A stretch of 64,000 nucleotides of DNA from Caballeronia sp. dw_19 (GCF_018449515.1 NZ_JAAVUQ010000019.1:62001-126000); one strand, 5' to 3'. Numbered from the stretch's first letter, positions 53,539 through 62,886 are shown. The notes: generated by a model from the letters alone, not told the origin. Made by a program: numbers and translations.

Positions 53539-53676
53539 ATGTACATCGGGCTGCTGGTCTCGCAGGTTCGGCAGGTTCAGGAAGTTCACTACCATCCTGA
53601 CGAAGCATTGTTGATCGATGTCCCGCCCCCGCACCGGCTCGCGTTCTGGCAAAGAATCAGACGTTTGTTCGCGTGA
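53539..53676 (+). CDS. Very small protein (45 aa)
   Basis: 45 residues beginning MYIGLLVSQVRQVQEVHYHP and ending WQRIRRLFA. GGGAG lies eight bases before the ATG. The amphipathic C-terminus with WQRIRRLF could sit on a membrane. No family recognised; called because of the ribosome site and a plausible protein-like sequence. Confidence 0.45.
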   Translation: MYIGLLVSQVRQVQEVHYHPDEALLIDVPPPHRLAFWQRIRRLFA

Positions 53677-53949
53677 AGCTTGTCTGCGGGAGCGTCATCT
53701 AGTGAGTATTAAAACGTCGCAGCGATGCTTGCAAAAGCCGTTTCAGCCACCGGGAAGAAACGCATTCGCTGCGGCGTTCGGTTGCGGCGTCCGGTTTACC
53801 GGGCCAAGTTCCACGTTCGAAGTTTTCATTTCAACCCCCGCCAGCGCATTGACTTACGAAACAGTCAGCGAGTCGCCAGAAACACGCAGGGTTAGCGACG
53901 CAAGAGATTCGGCATGGTCCGGTCGACCGCAAAAACACGCGACGCCGGA

Positions 53950-54171
53950 TCAGCGAACGTCTCCATTGGAGGTGGGTTCGACAATCGATCGATCCGCAGC
54001 CTTGCGCTCGCCATTGGCGGCCGGCGATTGCTGCGGGTGGTCCCGTTCATATTTCTCGTTCTGTTGAACCACGCGGTCCAGCGCTCTTGGTCCATCGGCT
54101 TGGGCGCCAAACGATACGGCGGGCAGGATCACGACCGAAGCGGCAATAACCACGGACATAAGCTGTTTCAT
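53950..54171 (-). CDS. Small exported protein (73 aa)
   Basis: 73 residues with a clear signal peptide, MKQLMSVVIAASVVILPAVS, predicted to be cut near FGA-QA. The mature ~50 residues are hydrophilic (LDRVVQQNEKYERDHPQQS) and probably disordered. GGGAG lies six bases before the ATG at 54171. It recalls the many short periplasmic proteins of Burkholderiaceae with DUF4148-like leaders, but the mature part is too short to assign. Confidence 0.68.
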   Translation of the reverse strand: MKQLMSVVIAASVVILPAVSFGAQADGPRALDRVVQQNEKYERDHPQQSPAANGERKAADRSIVEPTSNGDVR

Positions 54172-54424
54172 GATGGGCTCCCGGACCACGCGTTTCATGC
54201 AAAGCGTTGCGCGCGTCGAGGAAGATAACGACCCGGCCACTCTCGCACTTCCAACCTATACAAGAGAAATAGCCGTTCAGAACGTTGAGCGATCTCATTG
54301 TTCATGACGACGTCTGTGTACGGCTGGTATGACAAGAGTAGACGGAAATACTTAAAAAAACCTTGCAAATATCCGGTGAGTCGAACGAATGCACCGCTCG
54401 TGAATGGACAAGCTGCCGGGCTGG

Positions 54425-55786
54425 TTATCCGGCGTTCTCGGCATCCTCGGCATTCTCGGCGAGCTCAGGCCGCAGCATGGCGCGGCCCAGTAGCTTGCGG
54501 GCCTGATCGGTCTGGACATGCTCAAAGGCATCCTCGAAGTCATCGAGCTCCTGAGCGCCAAGTCCGACGTCCGGCGTAACGGCCACTTGCCGCCAGTCCA
54601 TTACCGCGTCCAGGACTTCCCCAAGGATCCCCTTGGCCTGAGCGTCGGTCAGCGAAAAGTAGGCGCACGTATCCAGAAGCATCTGGACCGATTCAATGGG
54701 GCCCGCATCTTCAGTGAGCCACGTCTTGGACTCTCGTACCTTGCCGGGCATCGGGTTCACGTCGAACGCCGGTGAGATGCGCCACAGGCCGTTGCCGTCG
54801 TATAGAAAACCGAGGTTCTGCAGATGGTCGTCGGTGTTGGTGATGAGCAGGTTGAACATCAGGCGACGCCATAACTCTCGCGCGTCGTCGTCCGGATGCG
54901 AGCACTTTTGCTGCATGACATCGACGATCTCGGTGTACGCGTGGACATTCTGCCGCGAGGCCTGAAGCATGGACGCAGCCGAGAGATAAGGGACGCGCAG
55001 GTCGCCGTCCTCCCGGTCAAACCGTTCGATGATCGCGACTGGCGTGTCATTGAGGGTGACGCACCGGGCGTTGGCCGTCGTAATGCCGGCCTGACGCGCG
55101 AGCTTGAGCGCCAGCACTTCGGCCCGGGTGACATTGATGGTGTCATTGACGCTTGGAAACTTGCCGATGGCGAGCTTGCCGTTTTCATCCAGTACGGTGC
55201 ATTTGGGGCGCATCCCGCCGAGCGAGGTGCCTTTGCCTTGCAAGTAGCGCAGGTCCTCAGTGGTTTCCCTGGTCGTCTCGACCGCACGCGTGGCCTTGTA
55301 CATGCGTTCGAGCTCGATCATTGGCGGCGTTGTGCGCCGGCCTTCATCAACTGTCCTCAGATAGATCCCTTCCTTGCAAAGGCGAAGCGCGCCGATGCGG
55401 CTGAAGTCGTCCACTGCACACAGGTAGTCGAGTTCGTTCAGAGGGAGCAGGCGAGGATTGTCCTTGCGGGCCCGCGCGTGGATCCGGTTGATGACACGAC
55501 GCCCCCATGCGTCAGGCGCCGTGTCGGCCAGTGCGAAGTGAAACACCGAGTCCACGGGGTTGGGCGCTCGACGTGGCTGATAGCCAGGTTCGAGAGGCAG
55601 GTCGGGCGAAACGTCAAACCGGTCGGGGTTGGTCAGCCACGTCTCGTCATAAGCAAACTGCGACACTTCGCGCCGTCCCTGGCTTACGTAGTTCAGATGG
55701 CCGACAAGCGTACCTGTGGCCCCGAGGTGAACCTCCAGGGCGGTACTGATACCGGGCTTGCCGGACCTGGCAGGTTTGGTTTTCAT
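54425..55786 (-). CDS. hipA: HipA-family serine/threonine kinase toxin
   Basis: 453 residues, about the HipA length. Visible kinase elements are the Gly-rich loop GKGTSLGGMRPK (184-195), the ATP-lysine region KLAIGKFPS (204-212), catalytic NTDDHLQN (317-324) and the metal-binding SPAFDVNP (338-345). HipA kinases phosphorylate aminoacyl-tRNA synthetases and induce dormancy. The partner XRE-type gene lies 12 bases upstream, giving the usual hipB-hipA order. All kinase motifs are intact, so the toxin is probably active. Confidence 0.93.
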   Translation of the reverse strand: MKTKPARSGKPGISTALEVHLGATGTLVGHLNYVSQGRREVSQFAYDETWLTNPDRFDVSPDLPLEPGYQPRRAPNPVDSVFHFALADTAPDAWGRRVINRIHARARKDNPRLLPLNELDYLCAVDDFSRIGALRLCKEGIYLRTVDEGRRTTPPMIELERMYKATRAVETTRETTEDLRYLQGKGTSLGGMRPKCTVLDENGKLAIGKFPSVNDTINVTRAEVLALKLARQAGITTANARCVTLNDTPVAIIERFDREDGDLRVPYLSAASMLQASRQNVHAYTEIVDVMQQKCSHPDDDARELWRRLMFNLLITNTDDHLQNLGFLYDGNGLWRISPAFDVNPMPGKVRESKTWLTEDAGPIESVQMLLDTCAYFSLTDAQAKGILGEVLDAVMDWRQVAVTPDVGLGAQELDDFEDAFEHVQTDQARKLLGRAMLRPELAENAEDAENAG

Positions 55787-55798
55787 TCGCTTATGCCG

Positions 55799-56167
55799 TT
55801 AGAACGCTTTGGTGGTTTTCTTGGCGGTTCGTACCCGCTGCGGTAGCTTTTCATCCATCAATGCAAGGCCGATATCGTCCTGGCCGCTGTCGAGGAGGTC
55901 ATTGAGCCGCTGCAACTCACCGAAAAAATGGAGCGCTCGCACGAGGAAATGCAACTGCACGTGCGGATCACCGTTCTCCATGCGCTTGACGGTATTGAGT
56001 CCGGCACCGATGCGCGCGGCGAGCGCTTGCTGCGTCAGCCCTCTGCGGCGGCGCGCTCGATTGAGGTCTTCGCCCAGCTTTGCGAGTGACCGCTGCACTG
56101 GAATGGGAAGCGGCTTACCGGCTTTACGGACTCCAGAAGGGCTTTTAAGGGATTTAGTAGACTCCAT
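55799..56167 (-). CDS. hipB: HipB-like XRE-family antitoxin/repressor
   Basis: 122 residues with a helix-turn-helix at about 27-80 (LNRARRRRGLTQQALAARIG, LNTVKRMENGDPHV). The basic N-terminal tail (about 25 residues) and C-terminal tail are longer than in E. coli HipB. It should bind its own promoter and neutralise HipA. The start at 56167 is chosen because TATAAT (minus strand 56180-56175) would place the transcript start at this very ATG, giving a leaderless message; an ATG three codons upstream overlaps the -10 box. Confidence 0.85.
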   Translation of the reverse strand: MESTKSLKSPSGVRKAGKPLPIPVQRSLAKLGEDLNRARRRRGLTQQALAARIGAGLNTVKRMENGDPHVQLHFLVRALHFFGELQRLNDLLDSGQDDIGLALMDEKLPQRVRTAKKTTKAF

Positions 56168-56247
56168 GTGGGCCATTATAGCAATTTAAAGTGAACGTCA
56201 TGTGATATTGCGTTTAAAGAACCCCACATGGGCTTTTAAAGGATTTT
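56164..56247. promoter_or_regulatory. hipBA promoter/operator region with repeats
   Basis: A nine-base inverted repeat, CCATGTGGG (56164-56172) and CCCACATGG (56223-56231), brackets the -10 box TATAAT. A direct repeat, GGGCTTTTAARGGATTTW, is found at 56139-56156 (inside hipB) and 56230-56247. TTTAAAG words also recur between. These are likely binding sites of HipB. Confidence 0.55.
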
Positions 56248-56613
56248 GTGGCCCTTATGAGGGTCTTTATAGGGATTCTGGTACTTGGCAGCAAGTTCTT
56301 CGTTTCCGGTGGTTTTCTCACCGTTTCGACACGCCCAGGCAGAGGAGATCAGACTCTCGCATTCGCCTCCATCGGCCCGTTGGCACAGACACGCCAACGC
56401 CTTGCACGATTGCAGGCGCTTGCGAACGATCCGCTCTCGTTGCTAATCGCCAGATCGGTTTCGTTTATCCCGGAAGAGGTTTCGTTAGTCTGCAACCAAA
56501 AGAAAACGTCATTGAAAAAAACGTGAGCGCGTGTTTAAGTGCCCGCTGAACGTCGTTTTTCTCGCTCGCCACGAGCGTCACGCGACGGACCTTGGCCGCC
56601 AACGTGAATTTCA
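56248..56613. other. Intergenic stretch upstream of sugar efflux gene
   Basis: No supported gene. It should hold the promoter of the rightward MFS gene. A plus-strand frame through it (from 56202) reads poorly and lacks a ribosome site. Confidence 0.45.
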
Positions 56614-57936
56614 ATGAACGCCGTATTCAAGACTTTTCTCGCGCTGATCCGTCTTCCCGGTTATCCCGGCATTTCCCTCGCAATGTTCCTGTCAGGCATC
56701 GCGTCCTCATTCGCGGTGCCGTACACGTCGCTGTTCGGCGCGACCGAGGCGCACATGACGCCGGTTCGGCTAGGCATCTTCATGACGCTGACCGCGGTGA
56801 GCAGTGTGATCGTGAGTACCTATCTCGGACGTATCGCCGATCGCCGGACCGATAAAAAACGCATTGTGTTGCTATCCATCGCGGGGTCGGCGCTGGGTTA
56901 CGCATTGCTGTGCGTCACGCGCAACTACGTGTTGCTGACGATCTTCGGCTGTGTCTTCCTGAGCATCGGCGCGGCGGTGTTCCCGCAACTTTTCACGTTC
57001 GGCAAAGCGAGGCTGCACGCGGAAGGCATCGAACATACCGAACTGCCGATGGCCACCTTGCGCACCACACTGTCCTGCGCGTGGGTGTTCGGCCCGGCGG
57101 TGGGCGCGATCGTACTGGGGGTATCGGGATTTAATGGACTGTTCTTGTCGGCGGCGGGCGCGTTCGCGGTGGCTGGTTTCATCGTGCTGTGCATGCGTGA
57201 ACCCAAGGCCTATGACACCTTTGAAGCCGCCGATAAAACCACCAGCGAAATTCCGCCGCAAGCCAAAAACGCGCATGTATATGCCGCGCTGGTGAGTTTT
57301 ACGCTGATCGGCATGGGCTCGGCGATCGCGACCATCATGCTGCCGGTGCTGATTGTCGATCAGCTGCACGGCACGACCGCGCACGTCGCGCAGATGGTCG
57401 GCCTTGGCGCGTTCGCCGAGATTCCGATGATGCTCTTTCTCGGCGGTGCGTCCCGGCGCATCAACAAGGCGAACATGATCGCGTTCGCGTCGCTGTCGCA
57501 TATCGTGTATTTCGCGGGCATCGCGCTCGCGCCCAACCTGTGGGTGCTCGTGCCGCTACAGATTCTTAACGCCGTCGTGGTCGCGGTGACGTCATGTCTT
57601 GGCATGTCGTACTTTCAGGAACTGATGCCTGGCGCGCTGGCCCGGGCGACCACGCTGTTTTTCAACACCATGCGCACCGGCTCCGTGCTGGCGGGCGTTG
57701 CGTCGGGATTCGTGGCAGCAACGTGGGGTTATCGCGCGGTGTTCATGTTTTGCGTGTTGCTGGCATCTACCGCGTCGATTGTGCTGTTCATTTTTAACTA
57801 TCAACGCGGTGCGAAGATTTTCTTCGATCCCACCCGGGAATCTGCCGCCGAAGGCAACGCGGTCACCTCGGTGGTCGCCGTTGGCGAGCAAAACGGAAGC
57901 CGTGTCATAACAATGGTTGATAACGAGTCTATTTAG
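56614..57936 (+). CDS. SetA-like sugar efflux MFS transporter
   Basis: 440 residues with twelve predicted helices. LAMFLSGIASSFAVPYTSLF in helix 1, YLGRIADRRTDKKRIVLLSI in loop 2-3 and TLRTTLSCAWVFGPAVGAIV near helix 5 resemble the sugar efflux transporter (Set) group of Escherichia coli. Set proteins export sugars or sugar analogues to relieve phosphosugar stress. The C-terminal 30 residues are hydrophilic. The 3' end overlaps a convergent small gene by four bases. Confidence 0.87.
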   Translation: MNAVFKTFLALIRLPGYPGISLAMFLSGIASSFAVPYTSLFGATEAHMTPVRLGIFMTLTAVSSVIVSTYLGRIADRRTDKKRIVLLSIAGSALGYALLCVTRNYVLLTIFGCVFLSIGAAVFPQLFTFGKARLHAEGIEHTELPMATLRTTLSCAWVFGPAVGAIVLGVSGFNGLFLSAAGAFAVAGFIVLCMREPKAYDTFEAADKTTSEIPPQAKNAHVYAALVSFTLIGMGSAIATIMLPVLIVDQLHGTTAHVAQMVGLGAFAEIPMMLFLGGASRRINKANMIAFASLSHIVYFAGIALAPNLWVLVPLQILNAVVVAVTSCLGMSYFQELMPGALARATTLFFNTMRTGSVLAGVASGFVAATWGYRAVFMFCVLLASTASIVLFIFNYQRGAKIFFDPTRESAAEGNAVTSVVAVGEQNGSRVITMVDNESI

Positions 57937-58112
57937 ATAGGATGCCCATCCGGTGGCGCGTCGGGATGCTGTGGCTCATCCGGCCGATGTCCGGGCGACG
58001 GCGGCGACAGCGGGTCTGCCTCGGGATCGCGGTTTGGATCGGCGAGCGGGTCGGGGATGGGGTTGGTCTGCATGTCGTATCTCGGGTACTGGAAGTTGTT
58101 CACGTGGTTCAT
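57933..58112 (-). CDS. Small Pro/Asp-rich protein (59 aa)
   Basis: 59 residues beginning MNHVNNFQYPRYDMQTNPIP, with DPLADPNRDPEADPL repeats of the form D-P and a Pro/His/Asp-rich tail, probably disordered. GAGG lies seven bases before the ATG. Similar short Asp-Pro-rich proteins of unknown role are common in this group of bacteria. It converges on and overlaps the end of the efflux gene by four bases. Confidence 0.6.
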   Translation of the reverse strand: MNHVNNFQYPRYDMQTNPIPDPLADPNRDPEADPLSPPSPGHRPDEPQHPDAPPDGHPI

Positions 58113-58345
58113 GAGTGCGCCTCGGTTTGTTCTGTCGTCGATAGTGAATGCCGTGTCCTCCAGCATAGACGCATGCGGACTGAAAGGCAGGTCCGCAAAC
58201 TCTGGCCGTGCACGTTAAACACGGCCGGGCGCCATGCGGGCAACGGTTCACGCCTGATGGCTCGCGTCCCGCAGCCCGATGGCAATTAAAGGAGTGCCGC
58301 TTTCATCCCCGGGACGTCCCTCTAGCTACTACCTTCAGACTACCT

Positions 58346-60637
58346 TCAGGCCGCCATTTTCCGCAGGCGCACAGGGATCGCCTTGGCCGCCGGCACCTTG
58401 CTGCGTTTCGCGTGATGCGACACCGGTATCAGACGATTGCACTCCGGGTAATAGCCCATCACACAGCCGGCGGGGATGTCGAACGCATGCACGCGCAGAC
58501 CGCCCAATTCGCGCAATACCTCATCCTGCGCGACTGTGATTGCCGTGACCGCGTCGTTTTCGGCTAAGCCCAGCCGGGTCATATCGGCTTGATTCATCAG
58601 CAGCACGTCACGCGTGTCATACACGCCGCGGAAACGGTCATCGAGCGAATACACAGTCGTATTGAACTGGCTGTCGCCGCGTGTGGTCATCAGACGCAGC
58701 GTGCGTTCGCCGTCGAAGTCCATGTCCGGGTCTTCACCGAAACCATCCGGCACGATGAAATTCGCCTTGCCGGTTTTTGTTTTCCACTCGCGTTTCGCAG
58801 CCGGCAACGGCCGATGAAAACCACCAGGCTGCGTCATGCGCCGGTTGAAATCCTTGAACTGCTCGGGGTAGGTGCGCTCGATGGCATCACGAACCAGCCC
58901 GTAATTGCCTACCCACGCATCCCAGTCGACATTTGGATTCGGCGGCAGGATCGCCTTCGCCAGCCCGGCGACAATAGCCGGCTCCGACAGCAAGTGTTCA
59001 CTCGCCGGCTCAGCCATTCCCTTCGATGCGTGAATGCACGCCGTGCTGTCCTCCACGGTCACCGTCTGCTCGCCGCTCGCCTGCCGGTCCATCTCGATCC
59101 GGCCAATACAGGGCAGCAAATATGCCGCGCGCCCGTGCACGATATGGCTGCGGTTCAGCTTGGTCGCGATCTGCACGGTGAGCGGCAGTTGCATCCACGC
59201 CGGGTCCATTACGCCCTGATCGGGAGTTGCGCGCGCGAAATTGCCACCGAGCCCGATAAACGCGTCGAGATTGCCGTCCCTGACGGCCTCGCAGGTATCC
59301 ACGGTGGTCAAGCCGGTTTCCTGGGGCGGCTCGAATTGATACAGATCCTTGAGCTTGTCCATGGGGACGAGCTCAGGTTTTTCGGTGATGCCAACGGTTC
59401 GCTGCCCCTGCACGTTCGAGTGGCCGCGAATCGGGCAGATCCCGGCTCCCTTCTTGCCGATATTGCCGCCAAGCAGCATCAGGTTCGTGAGCATCTGCAC
59501 GGCAAGCACGCCTTCCCGATGCTGCGTGATGCCCATGCCGTACAAGATGATCACGGCCTTCGCGCGCGCATATTCGGCCGCGGCCGCTTCGAGTGCGGAG
59601 CGGGTTAGCGCTGACATCGACTCGATCTCTTTCCAGTCGGCGGCCCGCATGGCGTCGGCGAACGCGTCGAAACCGTGCGTATGTTCCGCGATGAAATCCG
59701 CATCCAGCACGCGTGGTTTGTAGGCTGCACGGGCTTTGTCGTCGGCTTCTATCAGCGACTTGCAAATGCCCGTGATCGCCGCTATGTCGCCGCCGATCTT
59801 CACCTGATGGTATTGCGTGCTGATGCAGGTTTCCTCGGTCGAAAGCATTTCCTTTGGCGACTGCGGGTTCGCGAAGCTCACCAGCCCGCGCTCGCGCAAT
59901 GGATTGAACGTGATGATCTGCGCATTGCGTTTTCGCGCTTCTTGCAGCGGATGCAGCATGCGAGGCGCGTTTGTGCCGGTGTTGTGGCCGAAGAAAAACA
60001 GGCAGTCAGCGTGCTCGAAGTCCTCGAGCGTCACTGTTCCAACCGGCACGCCGATGGTGTCGGGCAACGCCACCGACGTGCTCTCGTGGCACATGTTCGA
60101 ACTGTCCGGCAGGTTGTTGCAACCGTATAAACGGGCAAGCAGCGCGTACATGTAGGAGGTTTCCAGCGACGCGCGGCCCGATGCGTAGAACACCACGCGT
60201 TTCGGATCGAAGCTGCGAAGCTTTTCGCCGATCTCATCGAAGGCTTGTTGCCACGGGATGGGCAGATAGCGATCGGTCGCGGCGTCGTAGCGCATGGGGT
60301 GGGTCAGCCGGCCTTGCGACTCGAGCTCGAAATCGCTCCAGGCTTCCAGCGCGGCCAAGGTGTGGTGGTCGAAGAACTCGGGCGTCGCGCGTTTGGTCGT
60401 GATTTCCCAGGCGGTGGCTTTTGCGCCGTTTTCGCAGAACTCGAACAGATGCGGATCGGCTGGTTTAGCCCACGAGCAACTCACGCACGCAAAACCGTCC
60501 GGCTTGTTCTGCTTGAATAGCACCCGCGTGCCGTTCACGGCGACGTGCTCTCGCATAAGTATCGATGAAACGGCTTTGACCGAGCCCCAGCCGCCGGCCG
60601 GATGGTCGTATTGCTCGATGCGAGGTTGCTTGCTCAT
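58346..60637 (-). CDS. YdeP/FdhF-type molybdopterin oxidoreductase
   Basis: 763 residues of the molybdopterin oxidoreductase superfamily, YdeP subgroup: FACVSCSWAKPADPHLFEFC near residue 50 replaces the normal four-Cys [4Fe-4S] site, then RVVFYASGRASLETSYMYAL, FFFGHNTGTNAPRMLH and LLGGNIGKKGAGICPIRGHS. YdeP proteins need molybdenum cofactor and are linked to acid tolerance in E. coli, but their substrate is not known. GGAG ten bases before the ATG at 60637 sets the start; 50 upstream residues in the open frame look non-coding. A MocA-like gene near 64 kb may help make its cofactor. Confidence 0.9.
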   Translation of the reverse strand: MSKQPRIEQYDHPAGGWGSVKAVSSILMREHVAVNGTRVLFKQNKPDGFACVSCSWAKPADPHLFEFCENGAKATAWEITTKRATPEFFDHHTLAALEAWSDFELESQGRLTHPMRYDAATDRYLPIPWQQAFDEIGEKLRSFDPKRVVFYASGRASLETSYMYALLARLYGCNNLPDSSNMCHESTSVALPDTIGVPVGTVTLEDFEHADCLFFFGHNTGTNAPRMLHPLQEARKRNAQIITFNPLRERGLVSFANPQSPKEMLSTEETCISTQYHQVKIGGDIAAITGICKSLIEADDKARAAYKPRVLDADFIAEHTHGFDAFADAMRAADWKEIESMSALTRSALEAAAAEYARAKAVIILYGMGITQHREGVLAVQMLTNLMLLGGNIGKKGAGICPIRGHSNVQGQRTVGITEKPELVPMDKLKDLYQFEPPQETGLTTVDTCEAVRDGNLDAFIGLGGNFARATPDQGVMDPAWMQLPLTVQIATKLNRSHIVHGRAAYLLPCIGRIEMDRQASGEQTVTVEDSTACIHASKGMAEPASEHLLSEPAIVAGLAKAILPPNPNVDWDAWVGNYGLVRDAIERTYPEQFKDFNRRMTQPGGFHRPLPAAKREWKTKTGKANFIVPDGFGEDPDMDFDGERTLRLMTTRGDSQFNTTVYSLDDRFRGVYDTRDVLLMNQADMTRLGLAENDAVTAITVAQDEVLRELGGLRVHAFDIPAGCVMGYYPECNRLIPVSHHAKRSKVPAAKAIPVRLRKMAA

Positions 60638-60735
60638 GGCTGTGTCGCTCCGCGGGTGAACAGGGCGAACGGCGGGAATGCGTTCGCGGACGTAATTCAT
60701 CCAGCAAAAAACAGACTCGCCGCGCGAGCATAAAA

Positions 60736-60775
60736 ATGAAAGCCGCCGGCCCGCGAATGCGGGGCGGCGGCTTTC
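60736..60775. terminator. Hairpin between YdeP-like and membrane-protein genes
   Basis: GAAAGCCGCCG and CGGCGGCTTTC form an 11-base-pair stem. On the minus strand it is followed by ATTTTTA. It lies about 90 bases after the stop of the membrane-protein gene and likely ends its transcript. Confidence 0.7.
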
Positions 60776-60864
60776 AAATTCGTTCACATCCGGATTTTCA
60801 CCCGGTAAACGGTGTTTTTTTGCGATGTCTTTCGCCGCGGTTTATCCGGCGAAACGCACGACGA

Positions 60865-61362
60865 TCAGCTTTCTGCCGGTTCCAGACCTTCGGCTTGCGG
60901 TTTGAATGCATCGGCGCGACGGCGAATTTCTTCCGCTTCCACGGTCACGAACGTCCGGTTGTCGGCGGCGAGGGCGTTTTGATACGAGATGCCTTCGGGG
61001 ACACGATGCAGCAGCGCGCGCAGCTCACCCTGGGTGGTCTGTTCGACAGGTTCGTAGTTGTAGAGCCGCAGCGTGAGTTCCGTGCGCTCATGCAGCAGGA
61101 ACAGGCACGCCGCAAACACCGCCACGCCGACCACTTCCTGGGCACCGAAACTGAAGTCGTCGGGGATGGACGAGAACGGCAGCACGGCGACGACGATCAC
61201 ACCCAAGATAGCCAGCGCGATGGTCGCATGGAGGAAAAATTGCGCGCGCCCGACGATGCGGTCGTGTTCCGCCTTGAGTTGCCCGGCGGATCTCGGAACG
61301 AGCGCCGCGTGGCCTTGTTTTTGCCGACGGTGCTGGAGTGCTGAAAGCGGAAGGGCGGCCAT
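60865..61362 (-). CDS. Hypothetical two-helix membrane protein (165 aa)
   Basis: 165 residues with two predicted membrane helices, ATIALAILGVIVVAVLPFSS (about 46-65) and VVGVAVFAACLFLLHE (about 77-92), a basic N-terminus (RRQKQGHAALVPRSAG) and a soluble C-terminal tail with ELTLRLYNYEP. By the positive-inside rule the ends should be cytoplasmic. No family is recognised. It is on the same strand as, and about 230 bases upstream of, the YdeP-like gene, but a terminator-like hairpin separates them. Confidence 0.75.
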   Translation of the reverse strand: MAALPLSALQHRRQKQGHAALVPRSAGQLKAEHDRIVGRAQFFLHATIALAILGVIVVAVLPFSSIPDDFSFGAQEVVGVAVFAACLFLLHERTELTLRLYNYEPVEQTTQGELRALLHRVPEGISYQNALAADNRTFVTVEAEEIRRRADAFKPQAEGLEPAES

Positions 61363-61613
61363 GGAGTCGGTTGCCTTGAAAATCGTCGCCAGGATTGGCG
61401 CTGTCCACGGGTTAACGCCAAGCTTTCAGGAAAGTTGACTCTGGTTACGTGTTGTTTCAGTTGGATCTCAAAATGTTTCGGGCGGTTTTACTCGTTAGCC
61501 ATTCGGACAGCTATCAGAGGTCGATTGCTCGTGTGTAATATTTACCACGTCGGGATGCTTATTTCGCCGATAGTTGTTAGCAACCTTCGCGCAAACAAGG
61601 GAGAATAAAATCG

Positions 61614-62033
61614 ATGAAAGTGGGTCAATATAAGGGGAGGCGAATCGCTGTGCTCACAAGAGACGAGCATTGTCCGCCGCATGTGCATCTGGATGGCGGC
61701 GACTGGTCCGCACGGTTTGAATTTTCGTTCTGGCACAACGGGGTGAGTCTGTTGGATGTCATTCCGGATACCGCCAGGGTGCCTTCTCAAGTGAAAAGCG
61801 ACGTCATTGCCATTGTCAAGGATCGCTTGCCCGTGGCCAGGGAAAGTTGGATGGAAGCTATAAAAAACACCTGCCTGGAAAATCAGGCGTGGGACGACGC
61901 AAAACAGTACGTTGTGAAGCCGAATCTGGCGGGAAGGACGCTGGTCAACATCCAGGCGGGAACGTACGATCCCGCCGAGCGTCTGACTGTGCTGCACTTG
62001 GCAGACCGCACGCAAGTAGGGATCAAGTTATGA
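61614..62033 (+). CDS. DUF4160-like protein
   Basis: 139 residues. The N-terminal MKVGQYKGRRIAVLTRDEHC and PPHVHLDGGDWSARFEFSFW recall DUF4160, whose core is an EPPHVHV motif. The rest is longer than usual and has a helical segment (VKSDVIAIVKDRLPVARESW). GGGAG lies before the ATG. Its stop overlaps the next gene start by ATGA. DUF4160 proteins usually pair with DUF2442-type partners, and a toxin-antitoxin-like role has been suggested but is not settled. Confidence 0.7.
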   Translation: MKVGQYKGRRIAVLTRDEHCPPHVHLDGGDWSARFEFSFWHNGVSLLDVIPDTARVPSQVKSDVIAIVKDRLPVARESWMEAIKNTCLENQAWDDAKQYVVKPNLAGRTLVNIQAGTYDPAERLTVLHLADRTQVGIKL

Positions 62034-62482
62034 AAATCATCAACGCGCCTGACGAGAAACCTGTCGATCTCGACGAGGGAAGCGACACGCTTTTCGTTTT
62101 GGAGCGTCGGCCGGTCGGCGCAATGTTCAAGCTCAACGCTGCTTTCGAGACCATCCAGAGCGCCTTGCATGGCGCTCGTTCCGGTGCTTTCCCTAGTATT
62201 GCGGACGGTGTGAAATATCTCCCGGAACAGGCCGTGATCATGATCCATTTCCCGCGTGGAAAGAGTGTCGTGATCCCGGTGAACCAGATATCGGAACTGG
62301 ATAACGTCCCGGCTGACGCGCTCGCGTCAATTGCGCTGTCCTTTGCTGGTACGGCGCTCACCCTGATAGATCACAATATCGACATATCCGTACAGGGGCT
62401 AATGAAATCCCGTCAAGGTAAGGATGGCTCAGGATCGCCGGAAGATCGGTTCAATGGAAACGCCGCCAAGCACTTCGGTTGA
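62030..62482 (+). CDS. Partner of DUF4160-like protein (DUF2442-like)
   Basis: 150 residues whose ATG overlaps the preceding stop (ATGA). The middle, VIMIHFPRGKSVVIPVNQIS, resembles the DUF2442 core, in which a strand is followed by a hydrophobic-basic loop. N-terminal MKIINAPDEKPVDLDEGSDT and C-terminal SGSPEDRFNGNAAKHFG tails are extra. Strict coupling with the upstream gene implies the two act together, possibly as a toxin-antitoxin-like or DNA-binding pair. The family call is by pattern only. Confidence 0.6.
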   Translation: MKIINAPDEKPVDLDEGSDTLFVLERRPVGAMFKLNAAFETIQSALHGARSGAFPSIADGVKYLPEQAVIMIHFPRGKSVVIPVNQISELDNVPADALASIALSFAGTALTLIDHNIDISVQGLMKSRQGKDGSGSPEDRFNGNAAKHFG

Positions 62483-62886
62483 GGCTGAAGCCTGCAAACC
62501 TCGGCGGCAGTAGCAACATGGTAAAAGTCCAAAGTCGAATGCTTCCATGGTGGTTATGGTCGAGCTAAGGGCTGCCAACAAGTTTCACGATCAGATGGCC
62601 GATTGAGCCGCCCGATGCTGTTTTCTGCGAAAACGGCCTTCTCGTGGAACAGGCGAAGCCGGCCCACTCGCTGCTTCGTTTTCTGAGTGCGTGTGTACTC
62701 CAGGCACGCCTGCGCCATCTCAGTATTGTCCGCGGTTCAAACGTCTACCCCTTCCAATGTTCGCTTGCCCACATTTCGCCTGGGTGCCGGCAGATCTTTC
62801 AATTCACTGGGAATAGCCATTGCTGTGTCCTTCGGCAACCGTGTCCGGGCAATCTGGACGCCAAAAATGCGAAGGGAGAAAACAAC
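62483..62886. other. Intergenic stretch before a glycosyltransferase gene
   Basis: 400 bases without supported features. The frame that runs in from 62644 joins the glycosyltransferase but is Cys/His-rich and unconserved until the MLGIVIPAHNEG start. Confidence 0.45.
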
